Source of the DNA: Azospirillum soli
GTDB taxonomy: Bacteria; Pseudomonadota; Alphaproteobacteria; Azospirillales; Azospirillaceae
Length of the DNA stretch: 64,000 nucleotides
Reading direction: 5' to 3'
Assembly: GCF_017876165.1 (NCBI RefSeq)
Contig: NZ_JAGINQ010000012.1
Location: 1-64,000 of the forward strand
In this document: one piece after another, positions 9,282-19,200 of the stretch
How the letters are laid out: each line of letters opens with the position of its first letter
Numbering within the stretch: position 1 is the stretch's first letter
Made by a program: the position numbers and the translations under genes
The notes under the pieces: model-generated
What the model was told of the DNA's origin: nothing
What the model saw: only the letters and a program-made list of their open reading frames with translations
The model's database searches: none

Positions 9282-10430
9282 ATGATCGACTTACACGGCC
9301 GGGCGATCCGGTCGCGCATTGACCGCTGGCGGGAGGCGGGGCTGATCGATCCCGCCACGGCCACGCGCCTTCTGGCGTTCGAGGCGTCCGGCGGCGCGCC
9401 CGGCATCCCCGTGCTGATGCTCATCGGTGCCTTCTCGGTGGGGCTGGGGATCGTCGCCATCGTCTCGGCCAACTGGGACGCGATCCCGGTCTGGGCGAAG
9501 CTCGGCGGGCACGTCCTCCTGAACCTCGCCCTCGGGGCGTGGGGCTGCGCCGAGGTCCTGAAAGGTCACGACGCGGGCGAGCGGACCCGCGAAGGGCTGC
9601 TGATGGTGCTGTCGGCCTCCTCCCTGGCGCTGCTGGCCCATGTGGGGCAGAGCTTCCAGCTCCAGGGTAGCCTCTTCGGCCTGCTCGCCACGTGGTTGGC
9701 GCTGGTCACCCCTTTCACCCTGGCGTTCGCACGGAGCGCGGCCAACCGTTGGCTGTGGGTTGCCGGCGTGTTTGCCATGGCCGGTGCCGGCCTTGCCGAA
9801 CACGCCGAGGCGCTGGAGAAGGCGGGGCTGTTGGGCACCGCCATCGCGCTGTTCATCGTCGCCGGTTACGCCGCTCCCCTGTTGGCCAGGGGGCGGGCCA
9901 ATGCCGAGCCTTGGGGGCGGCTGCTCAACCTTGCCATGCTGGGAACGCTGGTTGCCATGACCTCGGCCGCGCAGATGGGATGGCGGCTGGACAGCCCGCT
10001 GGACGTGGCGGAGCGGGCCGACGTGCTGACCGGGACGGCCGTTGCGACGCTCGGTCTGCTGGCGGCGCATCTCGCTTTCGCGCGTGGCATTCCGGAGCGT
10101 CCCTGGCCGGCGGTCTTCGTCGTCCTGTCCCCGGCCTATGCGGCGTTGCCGGTGGTGATCGGCGGCCTCGGGTCGGCGGCGGTGGCCGCGGTTGGCTTCT
10201 GCCTGTACTGGTTCGCCATTTCGCAGCTGGCCCATGCGGCCGGTCTGATCCCCCTCTACCGACTGGCGGTCGTGGTCATCGCCTTGCGCCTCCTGCTGGT
10301 CTTTGTGGAGGCGTTCGGCGGGTTGCTGCTTACCGGGGTCGGGCTGATCGCCGGGGGAGCGGTGCTGCTGGCCTTCGGCTTTGTGGTCCGGCGCATCCTG
10401 AGGCGGGCGGAAAGCCCGGCCAGCCCATGA
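9282..10430 (+). CDS. DUF2157 integral membrane protein
   Basis: A 382-residue protein with a cytoplasmic N-terminal segment (about 1-45; RSRIDRWREAGLIDPATATRLLAFE) typical of DUF2157, then roughly ten hydrophobic helices to residue 370 and a short basic tail. Function is unknown for the family. Its stop overlaps the start of the next gene (ATGA at 10427-10430), so the two are translationally coupled. DUF2157 and GDYXXLXY proteins are commonly paired, which supports a shared membrane complex, though this is inferred from gene pairing only. Confidence 0.85.
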   Translation: MIDLHGRAIRSRIDRWREAGLIDPATATRLLAFEASGGAPGIPVLMLIGAFSVGLGIVAIVSANWDAIPVWAKLGGHVLLNLALGAWGCAEVLKGHDAGERTREGLLMVLSASSLALLAHVGQSFQLQGSLFGLLATWLALVTPFTLAFARSAANRWLWVAGVFAMAGAGLAEHAEALEKAGLLGTAIALFIVAGYAAPLLARGRANAEPWGRLLNLAMLGTLVAMTSAAQMGWRLDSPLDVAERADVLTGTAVATLGLLAAHLAFARGIPERPWPAVFVVLSPAYAALPVVIGGLGSAAVAAVGFCLYWFAISQLAHAAGLIPLYRLAVVVIALRLLLVFVEAFGGLLLTGVGLIAGGAVLLAFGFVVRRILRRAESPASP

Positions 10431-10879
10431 CGCGCCGCATCCTCACCTTGGCTCTGCTGATCCTTCCGACCTTGCTCGTTGCCGGATGGGCGTTGCGCTT
10501 GGCGGCCGAGCGCGACAGCCAGCCGGTGTTGCGCGTCGCCATCGCCGGGTACGATCCGCGCGATCTTCTGCGCGGGCACTACCTGCAGTTTCGGCTCGAC
10601 TTGCCGGTCGGGGACGACATGGCTTGTGCCTGCCTGCACCCGAACGCCGCCGATACGCTGCGCCCCACCGCGGTGGCGGTCCAATGCACGCCGCCGACGA
10701 CCAACTGCCGGCACCCAATCACGAATCCTCGACAGGTCTACCGCTACTATGCGGCGCAGGAGCGCGCGCTTGCGCTTCAGGGGGAGTTGCTGGGCACTCC
10801 GGGTGGCGCCTCGGTCCTCGTCCATTTCCATGGGAACGGCACGGTGTCCTTCAGCGACGTCGCCGTGGAGCATCGCTGA
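10427..10879 (+). CDS. GDYXXLXY-domain membrane-anchored protein
   Basis: A 150-residue protein with an N-terminal membrane anchor (ILTLALLILPTLLVAGWALRL, about 4-24) and then the family signature in the form GYDPRDLLRGHYLQFRLDL (about 40-58; His replaces Asp in the GDY element). The rest is a small, probably periplasmic domain with four cysteines (CACLHP, CTPPTTNC), which may form disulfides. It begins in the ATGA overlap with the DUF2157 gene and is almost certainly its functional partner. Function unknown. Confidence 0.8.
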   Translation: MTRRILTLALLILPTLLVAGWALRLAAERDSQPVLRVAIAGYDPRDLLRGHYLQFRLDLPVGDDMACACLHPNAADTLRPTAVAVQCTPPTTNCRHPITNPRQVYRYYAAQERALALQGELLGTPGGASVLVHFHGNGTVSFSDVAVEHR

Positions 10880-10899
10880 TGCAACTGCTGTCATCTTCG

Positions 10900-11306
10900 G
10901 TCGGTTGATGAGCTAAGAGCTTGGACATCCTGTGTGTCGGCTCGTTCAGGCGCTCGGGGTAAGACCGGTCGGCTCTTCGCAAAAATCCGGCCGTTTTCAT
11001 CCCCAAGCTCGTCATCTCTCGCCGTGTGGCCATCGGCCGCATCCCGGCCATCCGGCAGGCTGCACCAGAGACAAAAGCCGCCGCGCGGCATCAGCCACAG
11101 CCGTAGGCCGAGCGCTTCGAGCTTGGCGGCCGTCTCCCGGCGAACCCGCGCCAAGCGCCGGTGGAGCCCCTCCAGATGCTTGCGATAGCTGCCGTCGCTC
11201 AGGGTCGCAAAGACGAGTCTGGCCGCGGCCGGGCTCGAACCGCCGAAACTCGTCGCGACCTGCAGATCGACAAGTCCCTCCACCGGCTTTGTCACAGAAA
11301 CCATTC
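10900..11306 (-). pseudogene. Fragment of a MocR/GntR-type PLP aminotransferase-like regulator
   Basis: On the minus strand the residues VEGLVDLQVATSFGGSSPAAARLV, then YRKHLEGLHRRLARVRRETAAKLEALG and LWLMPRGGFCLWCSLPDG, match the C-terminal half of the aminotransferase-like domain of MocR regulators. After that point the reading shifts frame: GFLRRADRSYPERLNEP continues the family in another frame. The DNA-binding domain and the PLP-lysine half are missing. It is one of several broken genes between the DUF2157 pair and the sensor kinase. Confidence 0.6.
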
Positions 11307-11412
11307 CGATGCGCGGAGATCCTGAGTTTGCCGACAGGTTCACGCCGCAGCGGCCGCAGGCCGCCAATCGGCCATGGCCTGCGCCCGAAAGGTGCGCAGG
11401 GTCGGCGGGCGA

Positions 11413-11556
11413 TCAGGCCGGCACCTCGAAGCACCGTGCCTCGCGCGGCGGGACACGCACATCGGTGACTTTCCGCCAGCCGTTCCGGGCGGCGCTATAG
11501 GCGGCGACGTCGGCCGGGGGCAGGTTGTTCACCGGGTAGCAGATCACCGGCGCGCC
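11413..11556 (-). pseudogene. N-terminal fragment of a DUF1989 (urea carboxylase-associated family) protein
   Basis: About 48 residues on the minus strand (VICYPVNNLPPADVAAYSAARN, then VRVPPREARCFEVPA) resemble the start of DUF1989 proteins. The frame stops exactly where the conserved VPAG element should continue, so the remaining 150 or more residues are gone. Identification is from memory of the family pattern and should be treated as moderate. Confidence 0.45.
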
Positions 11557-11704
11557 GATCCTGTGGCGCATCGGCGCAGACGGCACCCGCATCCCCGTCC
11601 AGTACTGCCGGATGAACGCCACCTACCGCGTTGCCGGCATCTACGACCACCTGCTGCTGGCGATCGGAACGCAGGAGGTGCACATCCGGAGGACCCGCCC
11701 GTGA
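11540..11704 (+). pseudogene. C-terminal fragment of a VirB9/TrbG-like conjugal transfer protein
   Basis: The frame is open from 11540, just after an in-frame TAG, to TGA 11702-11704. It reads ILWRIGADGTRIPVQYCR, then YRVAGIYDHLLLAIGTQEVHIRR, similar in layout to the end of outer-membrane type IV secretion subunits of the VirB9/TrbG class. Its stop overlaps the GTG start of a VirB10/TrbI-like gene (GTGA), as is common for virB9-virB10 pairs. That context raises confidence beyond the short sequence itself. Confidence 0.4.
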
Positions 11705-12312
11705 CCGCGACCAACGACACGCCTCCGCCGATGCCCCCTGATCCGCCGACCCGCCACCGGGTAGTAACCGCCGGTCCGCACGTTGTCCGCATTCTGCTGG
11801 TGGCGGCCGTGGTGATCGGGCTCGGGTTGGCGGCCCACATGCTGGGCCGCAGCCAGGGGGCCGGCGGCCTGCCGAAGCTGTCGGTCGCCCTCGACCCCAC
11901 TCAGCCGGAGCCGCGGCTGCCCAGCTACGAGGACATGGCGTCCAAGCCGGCGCCGGCACCGCCACCAGCGCTCCGCATCGAGAAGAAGGACCCACCGCCT
12001 CTGCCGGTCCGGCCGCCGTCCAAGGTCGCTCCCAAGGAGGACGAACTGCGCAAGAAGGCGATGGAGGCCGGCGTCGGTGGCTGGAGCCGCAAGGAGGACG
12101 CGGGTGCCTTGGCTCTGGCCCAGGCCGGAACGTCGGACTTCGCCGCCGGCTCCGACTGCCTCGTGCCGCCCGGCACGCCGATCCCCTTGCAGACGGTGAA
12201 CCGGGTGGTGACCGAGCGTGACGGCCTCGTCATCACGCTGGACGCCGGTGAGCCGATTCTGCTGCTGTTGCGGGGCAGCCTGAAAGCCGACGATTTTGGT
12301 TGCGGCAACTGA
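11701..12312 (+). pseudogene. Truncated VirB10/TrbI-like conjugal transfer protein
   Basis: From the GTG at 11701 the 203 residues show the VirB10/TrbI plan: a short cytoplasmic proline-rich start, one transmembrane helix (IRILLVAAVVIGLGLAAHML-like, about 25-45), and a long proline-rich periplasmic stretch (PAPAPPPAL, KKDPPPLPVRPPSK). Next come CLVPPGTPIPLQTVNRVV, the beginning of the beta-barrel domain, and then loss of similarity and a stop. Complete proteins are about 350-450 residues, so the membrane-pore half is missing. With the VirB9-like piece it marks the remains of a conjugative element. Confidence 0.5.
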
Positions 12313-12407
12313 TTCCAATAGGCACTCGGCCGACCGACGAGGCGTACGTCACGGCGTCGGCCATCAGGTTCAGCGGGATCTGACGGATGTGTTCTTTGTC
12401 GGCAAGG

Positions 12408-15400
12408 CTACGCTGCCTCGCCCAGGAGCTTTTTGAGCGCCTCGTGCAACTGGCGCGGTACCACCGGCTTGATGACGATCCCCAATCCCTGTCTGGTCGC
12501 TTCCGCCCGCAAACCCGGCCCGGTGTCGCCGGTCAGGATCACCCCCGGCACGGCGACACCAACCTGTTCCCGGATGAGACGCACCGCGTCGCCACCGGTC
12601 CGGAGATCCGCCAGCCTGTAATCGGTCACGATCACGGCCGGGGTACGGCCGTCCGCCCTGAGCCGTTCCAGCACTTGCTCGGCCGAGGTGCCAATCACCG
12701 TGTCGTATCCCCAGCCGCGGACGATCTCCTGCAATCCCAAGAGCACGTCGGCCTCATCGTCGATCAGGACAGCCAATCGACCATCCCCATCCCGTGTCAT
12801 CGCAGCAAACGGTTCCGCAGGACGCACCGCGTGGGGGGCCCCAAGCGGAACATCCACCGAAAAGACAGATCCTTGTCCCGGCCGGGACTGAATGGACACA
12901 GGATGGTCAAGGAGTTTCGCCAGGCGCTGCACGATCGATAGCCCCAGCCCGAGCCCCTTGTTCCGGTCGCGCTCCGGGTTGGCGATCTGGTGGAATTCCA
13001 TGAAGACCAACTCCTGTTGGTCGGGCGCAATGCCGATGCCGGTGTCGTGCACCGCAATACGGGCACGTCCACCAACGATGCGGCACTCCAGGCGGATCGA
13101 ACCCTGCTCGGTGTACTTGATGGCGTTCTCGACCAAGTTGCGCACCATGCGGCCAAGCAGGTGACGGTCGCTCCGCACGACCACATCGGGTGGAACGTCC
13201 ACCTTAAAATCCAAACCCTTACCTTTGGCCACCGGCGCAAAAGAGGCACCAATCTGGTCGAGCACCGGAGCCAGCGAGACATCTTCGACCGAGGGCCGGA
13301 TCACTTCGGCGTCCAGGCGCGACACATCGAACAGGCTGTCCAGCAGCCCCTTCAAAGCCTCGAGGTTGCGCTCCAGCATCTCCAGCCCGTTCCGGCCGCG
13401 CTCCGTCTGCACCTGAGGATGCAGGGCAGCGGCGAATAGGAACAACGACTGCAAGGGCTGGCGCAGGTCGTGACTGGCGGCCGCCAGGAACTTCGACTTC
13501 GCCAAGCTGGCTCGCTCCGCCTCCTGTTTGGCGGCCCGCAAATCCTCTTCCATGTGTCGCCGTTCGGTGTTGTCGACGTTCAAACCGCTGACACGCACGG
13601 GGCCACCGTCGGCGCCGTAGTGGATCCGGCCCATGGCAATGAGCCAGCGCACCTCCTTGCCGGGAGGGTGGACACGGAACTCCACTTGGTAGCGGTCCTT
13701 GCGGGCGGCCAGCGCATCGCGGATGATCCGGTCCGCTTGGGCGCGGTCTTCGGGTAAGACGGCCTCCAGCCAAGCGCCGTAGCCGGAGGGAACGGTACCC
13801 GTGGGCAAGCCGAAGAGCGCCGCGTTCTCCTCGGACCAGAACACCTCGCCGGTCGGCACATCCCAGTCCCAAGTGCCCGCGCGTGCCGCCACCAGCGCCT
13901 CCCTTAGGCGCTCCTGGTTGCGAAGCAGATCTTCCTCCAGGCGCTTGCGCGCGGTGATGTCGATGCTGATCCCGGTCAGCCGCAACGGCGCGCCGTCCCG
14001 GGCGCGGGTGATGCGGCCGACGTTCATCAGCCAGCGCTCCCCCCGTTCCGGATGGAGGATACGGTTCTCGAGCGTGTAGTTGCTGCTTTTCGAGTCCAGC
14101 ATCGCGAGAATGGCGTGCTGCACGCGGTTACGGTCATCCGGCTGAACCAAAGGCAGCCAAGCGTCAAAGGTCGGCGTGAACCGGTCGGCCGGCAGGCCAT
14201 ACAATGCGTATGTTCCGTCGCTCCAGGTCAGTTCACCGCTCGCGATGTCCCAGTCCCAGGTGCCCGCATTGGCCGACGCCAGAGCAAAATTCAGCTGTTC
14301 CTCGCTCCGAAGCAGCGCTTCCTCCATCCGCTTGCGTTCGGAGATGTCATGGAAGGTGCTGACCGCCATAACGATCTGCCCATCCGGGGTCCGCACCGGG
14401 GCGGCGCTCGCGGAGAAAGTGGTCTGGGTGCCATCCCCGCGGCGGTATTGCATCTCCTCCTGCGTGACGGTCTTGCCGCGCAGGGCCCGGGCCAGCGGGT
14501 GCTCCTCGGGGCGGTACGGACGGCCATCCGGGTGAAGGGCACCGTATGCGGCATAGTCGACCACGCGTTGGGCGATGTGGACAGGTCGGTCAAGGAGCTG
14601 TTCGGCCATGGCGTTGTGCAGCAGCAGCCGACCCTCGGGAGCCGCGGCCGCGAACACGCCGGATGGCAAGTGCGCCAGCACGCCCTTGAGCAGCGTGCGC
14701 TCCCGGTCGAGTTCCTGGGCGAGGCTCCTGCGCTCCTCCTCGGCCTGCTTGCGCGCCGTGATGTCCTGGAAAAAGACCGCCATGCCGTCGCGCGAAGGGA
14801 ACGCCCTTACGAAATACCAGCGTCTGCTCAGCGGACCGACGATCTCGAACTCGCTCGCCGCATTCGCTTCCATGATCTCGCGAAACTGCGTCCCGACATC
14901 GGTGCCGGCGAGTTCCGGGTAGCTGTCCCAGAAGACCTGCCCCGTCACATCCCGGCTGTGGGGTAGGAGCGACCGCGCGCGCTCGTTCATGAAGGTGACC
15001 CGCCAGGTGCGGTCCATTTCGATGACGGCGTCAGTGGTGCTTTCCAGCACCGTGGCCATCTTGCGGGCCAGGCGGACAGAGTGCTCGTGCTCGGCGCGGC
15101 GCCGGACCCGCAGGATGAGCAGAAGAACGATCAGGCTGGCCACCAACCCGGCCGCTACCGCGATGGTCGTCGCGTTCCGCCGCCATCCGGCCAGCAGATC
15201 GTCTTCAGCCAGGGCGACGGCCACGACCAGGGGGAAACCGGGAACCGAGCGGTAGCTGATGGTTCGTGGGGTTTGATCGAACATGCTGAGGATGTGATAC
15301 GTCCCATCCGCCGCCCGGGGCAGCTGGGTGCGGAACAGCTCCATCATCGAGAAGTCTTTTCCGATCGCCTTGTCATCGTAGGGGGTGCCAACGAGCAGGG

Positions 15401-15965
15401 TGCCGTCGCGCCGGAACAGGGCAATGCGGTCGCGCTCCCCCATGGTCAGTTCACGGTAGAACCGCTCGAAGTAGCGGGGCTCGACCGCGGCGACGGCGAT
15501 GCCGCCGAAGCTGCCGTCCGGACGGGTGATCCGGCGGCTGACGCTGATGAACCAAGCCCCCACCGACCGGCTGATCAGGGGCTGGCTGATGCGCAGCATG
15601 GGGCTGGGGTCGGCCGTGTGGGCGATGAAGTAGTCGCGGTCCGCAAGGGTGACGCGGGGTGTGTTGGGATGGTCGGTGTCCTGGGTGATGAATCCGTCCG
15701 GACCGATGACGAACAGGGCACGGACCTGGGGCAGCGACTTCAAGCGCTCCCGCAGCTTGTCCTCGAACACCGGGGCGTGGTCGCCCAGTCCCGGAGTCAG
15801 CGCCAGAGCGTCGATGATGCCGGTCAGTGTCAGGTCAACAGCTTGCAGTCCACGCGCCGTCTGTTCCTCAAGCACGCGGGCAAGGGCGTATGCCGAGCGC
15901 TCTCCGGCCTGGAGCGTCCGGGCGCGGTCCAGCCACAACCAAGCGCCGGCGCTAACGGTCAACAC
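12408..15965 (-). CDS. Hybrid sensor histidine kinase/response regulator with four PAS domains
   Basis: A 1185-residue membrane sensor. Order: partial first helix (1-12), periplasmic double-Cache-like sensor (about 20-255), helix (about 264-287), four PAS/PAC units (about 300-410, 425-550, 558-680, 688-808), HisKA with phospho-acceptor His832 in SHDLRQPLQ, and an ATPase domain (N box around Asn947, GIGIAPD, GLGLGLSIV). A C-terminal receiver follows with Asp1069/Asp1070, phospho-acceptor Asp1115 and Lys1167. PAS3 and PAS4 both carry the AGTWDWD motif. Only GTG at 15965 is available as a standard in-frame start, and it trims the first helix. The in-frame codons above it (HSPLVV) would complete the helix but reach a stop without ATG/GTG/TTG. 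The start may therefore be unusual, or the 5' end slightly damaged. Confidence 0.9.
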   Translation of the reverse strand: MLTVSAGAWLWLDRARTLQAGERSAYALARVLEEQTARGLQAVDLTLTGIIDALALTPGLGDHAPVFEDKLRERLKSLPQVRALFVIGPDGFITQDTDHPNTPRVTLADRDYFIAHTADPSPMLRISQPLISRSVGAWFISVSRRITRPDGSFGGIAVAAVEPRYFERFYRELTMGERDRIALFRRDGTLLVGTPYDDKAIGKDFSMMELFRTQLPRAADGTYHILSMFDQTPRTISYRSVPGFPLVVAVALAEDDLLAGWRRNATTIAVAAGLVASLIVLLLILRVRRRAEHEHSVRLARKMATVLESTTDAVIEMDRTWRVTFMNERARSLLPHSRDVTGQVFWDSYPELAGTDVGTQFREIMEANAASEFEIVGPLSRRWYFVRAFPSRDGMAVFFQDITARKQAEEERRSLAQELDRERTLLKGVLAHLPSGVFAAAAPEGRLLLHNAMAEQLLDRPVHIAQRVVDYAAYGALHPDGRPYRPEEHPLARALRGKTVTQEEMQYRRGDGTQTTFSASAAPVRTPDGQIVMAVSTFHDISERKRMEEALLRSEEQLNFALASANAGTWDWDIASGELTWSDGTYALYGLPADRFTPTFDAWLPLVQPDDRNRVQHAILAMLDSKSSNYTLENRILHPERGERWLMNVGRITRARDGAPLRLTGISIDITARKRLEEDLLRNQERLREALVAARAGTWDWDVPTGEVFWSEENAALFGLPTGTVPSGYGAWLEAVLPEDRAQADRIIRDALAARKDRYQVEFRVHPPGKEVRWLIAMGRIHYGADGGPVRVSGLNVDNTERRHMEEDLRAAKQEAERASLAKSKFLAAASHDLRQPLQSLFLFAAALHPQVQTERGRNGLEMLERNLEALKGLLDSLFDVSRLDAEVIRPSVEDVSLAPVLDQIGASFAPVAKGKGLDFKVDVPPDVVVRSDRHLLGRMVRNLVENAIKYTEQGSIRLECRIVGGRARIAVHDTGIGIAPDQQELVFMEFHQIANPERDRNKGLGLGLSIVQRLAKLLDHPVSIQSRPGQGSVFSVDVPLGAPHAVRPAEPFAAMTRDGDGRLAVLIDDEADVLLGLQEIVRGWGYDTVIGTSAEQVLERLRADGRTPAVIVTDYRLADLRTGGDAVRLIREQVGVAVPGVILTGDTGPGLRAEATRQGLGIVIKPVVPRQLHEALKKLLGEAA

Positions 15966-16134
15966 GACCAGCGGGCTATGAAGCGGGGTCGGCTTTCTCG
16001 GTGGGTGGGCGCCGACGTGTAAGAACTTGTCCGCGAATCAAACCCGTTGGAAATGCTGGATTCTTGCCGAGGCGAGGTGACGAGCGATGATGGAGATCAG
16101 CGTCCACTGAATCGGAGGGAAATGAGCTTTGATC

Positions 16135-16159
16135 GGAACATCCTTTTTCAACGTTGGTT
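16135..16159 (+). promoter_or_regulatory. Candidate EcfG-type promoter upstream of the RTX gene
   Basis: GGAAC at 16135-16139, 17 bases, GTT at 16157-16159, matching the alphaproteobacterial general-stress consensus GGAAC-N16/17-cGTT except for the optional C. It is 125 bases upstream of the ATG. The match overlaps an inverted repeat, so it may be coincidental. Confidence 0.35.
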
Positions 16160-16166
16160 GAAAAAG
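16143..16166. repeat. Perfect 10-bp inverted repeat in the RTX upstream region
   Basis: CTTTTTCAAC (16143-16152), GTTG loop, GTTGAAAAAG (16157-16166). It is AT-rich compared with its surroundings and ends 117 bases before the RTX start. It could be an operator or an RNA hairpin; no T-run supports termination. Confidence 0.6.
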
Positions 16167-16283
16167 CCTTTCCGCTGAATGTGCTAACTCCTTCGGGCAG
16201 GAAACCGCTTCCGATTGCGATTGGCGGAAGCCTGGCGGGTGCCCAGCGTTTGGGCGCCTGCCGTGCCCAACAGGAGTTCTCCC

Positions 16284-19200
16284 ATGGCCATCCGCACGCT
16301 GACCAGCGCACCCGAGACCCTGACCGGCGCGGGCGACACGTTCGTGAGCACGCCCGAAAATCTCGTCGGCGATGTGATCGATGTGAACGGCGGCGGCTTC
16401 ACTCTGGACGGCATGGGGACGTTCGACCTGACGAACGTGTCGCGCATCGGCACGCTGTCGCTGAACGATACGGCGGCGGTCGGGCGCGTCACCGTCACCC
16501 TGGGTCCCAACTCGGGCCGCAGCGGCGGCATCCTGCGGGTGTGGCCGCCCGGCTACGCGGCCTCCTTGATGCTGGACGGATCGGCGGCGCTCGACCGGCT
16601 TGCGCTGCGGGGCGGCAGGGGCGCGGACTCGCTAGTCGGCGGCCAGGGGGATGACAGCCTGGAGGGCGGCAACGGCGACGATACGATGCGTGGCGGCCCC
16701 GGCAACGACTACATCTCCTGCTACGGCGCGGATGTCATCGAGTACGCGGCCACGGACAACGGGGTGGACACCGTCGAACTCGCCCCCGGCGCCCGGATCG
16801 TCGTGGACGGGTTCAGCGCCCTGACCGTCCTGGAGGACAGCGGGACCGGAACCGGCCTGCTGGCCGGGCAGGTGCAGGTCGGCGCCTATGACGGGCAGAC
16901 CGGCACGACAAAGTTGTACATCGGCACCGACGCCCAGGCCGGCGCCGAGATCGAGATCATCATCAACGGGGAACTCACCCCGCGGATGCTGAAGTCGGCG
17001 GGCGGCGGCTTGACGATCAGCGGCGCCGAGATCTCGATCACCGGCCCCGACGCGGTGGTCAACGGCTCCACGGCGGTGAACGCCACCGGCTCCACCGGGC
17101 TTGCCGACGACACCATCACCGGCGACGCGGACCTCCTCGACAGCGCCAGCATCGACGGCGGCGGAGGTTCCGACGAGCTGGTGGTGACGGGCACCGGCAC
17201 GGCCGACCTGACCGGCAATCTCGCCGGTGTCGAGATGATCCGGTTGCAGGGCGCCGCCAACGTCACGATGGCCGACAGCTCCGAGTTCCAATGGGTGCGG
17301 GGCAGCGACGGCGATGACGTGCTGAGCTTCGCCCTAGTGGCCGAGCTGGACGCGGGCGACGGCGACGACACGGTCCGCGCCGTCCGCCCCACCTGGGCGA
17401 GCAGCGACGCCGAGGCGGCGGTGGGCGGCGTCTTCAAGGGCGGAGCCGGCTTCGACACGCTGGTGGTCGCCACCGCCCGCTTCTCCGGCACCGTGTCCGG
17501 GTTCGAGGCGATCGAACTGGCCGACGGCGGCGACCGGCGGGTGGCGCTCGATTCCGCTTTCCTCGACGGCACCCGCACCCTCACCGGCGGCGACGGGAAC
17601 GACACGGTTGATTTCCGTGACGGCGGCTCGGTCCTGCTCGCCGGGATCACGGGCGTGGAGACCGTCACCGGGCGGGGCGGCACCTACACCGTGGCGGCGG
17701 GCGGCATCAACGGAACGGCGGCCACGACCTACAGCATCTCGCGAACCGACTACGCGAACGAGGCCGTCGTCCTGGACGGCTCCGCCAATCGGGGCGCGAT
17801 GACCGTGCTGACCGGACAGGGAGCGGATCGTCTGACCGGCGGTTCCGGCGACGACGTCTTCCGCAGCGGCACCGGGCAGGACACCCTGTCCGGCGGTGCC
17901 GGCAACGACACCTTTTATCTGGAGGGCGGCGAAAAACTGGTGACCGGTGGCGCCGGCAGCGACACCTTCGTTCTCGACGAGGACCTTGACCTCAGGGGCT
18001 ACACGACCCGGATCACCGACCTGGGCAACGGCGACCGCTTCCGGATCGGCAACGGCGCCGTCCGGAACGGCGCAGGCGTCGCCGTCGAGGCCGGGGCGGT
18101 GGAGGTCAGCACCGAGAACGGCGTGACCCGCCTGCACATCGGCAAGGACAGCATCCCCGGCGCCGACGCCATCATCGAGTTCACTGGCACGGCCACCGCC
18201 GCGAACTTCGTGCGCAACGGCGACACGCTGGAGGTGGTGGGGCTGCTGCCCACCTTCTCGGTCGCGATGACGCCGGCCCAGGTCACGGAAGGCGATGCCG
18301 GCAGCAACAGCTTCACCGTGACGGTGACGCGCGGCACCGATCTGTCCGGAACGGCCAGCGTCTCCTACCGCGTGGTCGGCAGCGGCGGCAAACCGGCCGG
18401 AAGCGAGGATTTCATCGCCGGCGCGCCGCTCACCGCCACGCTGACCTTCGCCGACGGCGAGGCGACGAAGACGGTGACGCTGACCGTCGCCGACGATGCC
18501 CGCCATGAAGGGAACGAAACCTTCGTGGTCCAGCTGCTGTCCCCGTCGCCCGGCGTGATCGTCGTTGGCGAGGCGTCCGCGACCATCCTGGACGACGATC
18601 CGGCCGGAACGACCCGGACCCTGACCGAGGCTCCGGAAACCCTGGCCGGTTCGGCCTCCGACACCTTCGTCGCCGCCGCCACGGCCCTGGCCGGCGACAG
18701 CATCGACGCCGGCGGCGGCGCCTTCGCGCTCCAGGGCGGCGGGATCTTCGACTTCTCCCGCGTCACCAACGTCGGTTCGATCAGTGGCGACGGCGCCGGG
18801 CGCACCGTCGTGCTCGGCGCCGGCACGGTGCCGGCCGGTGCGCGGCTGGACGTGCGGGACGTCGCCGGGCCGCTGGCCCTCGACGGGTCGGCGGCGGCCG
18901 GCGTGCTGTCCGTGACGGGCGGGGCCGGCGGCGACACCCTGCGCGGCGGGGCCGGCAACGACACGCTGGACGGCGGCGGCGGCCGGGACGTCTACCGCTT
19001 CGCAGCCTCGGGCAACGGGATCGACCTGCTGAGCTTCGGCGGCGACCGGCTGGAGGTGGACGGGCTGACCACCCTCACCCTGCTGGCGCAGACCGGGACG
19101 GGCGGCACGCTGACGCGCGGCGAGGTGCAATTGGGCGTCAGCGACGGCACGCGCACGCGGCTCTTCATCGGCACGGACGCCACGCCCGGCGCCGACATCA

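Larger units (their letters stand above)
15966..16283. other. Divergent intergenic region between the hybrid kinase and the RTX gene
   Basis: 318 bases without a gene. It contains a GGAAC-N17-GTT match (16135-16159), overlapped by a perfect 10-bp inverted repeat (16143-16166), and the ribosome-binding site of the RTX gene (CAGGAG at 16271-16276). Any promoter for the minus-strand kinase must also lie here, but I cannot pick one out. Confidence 0.5.
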
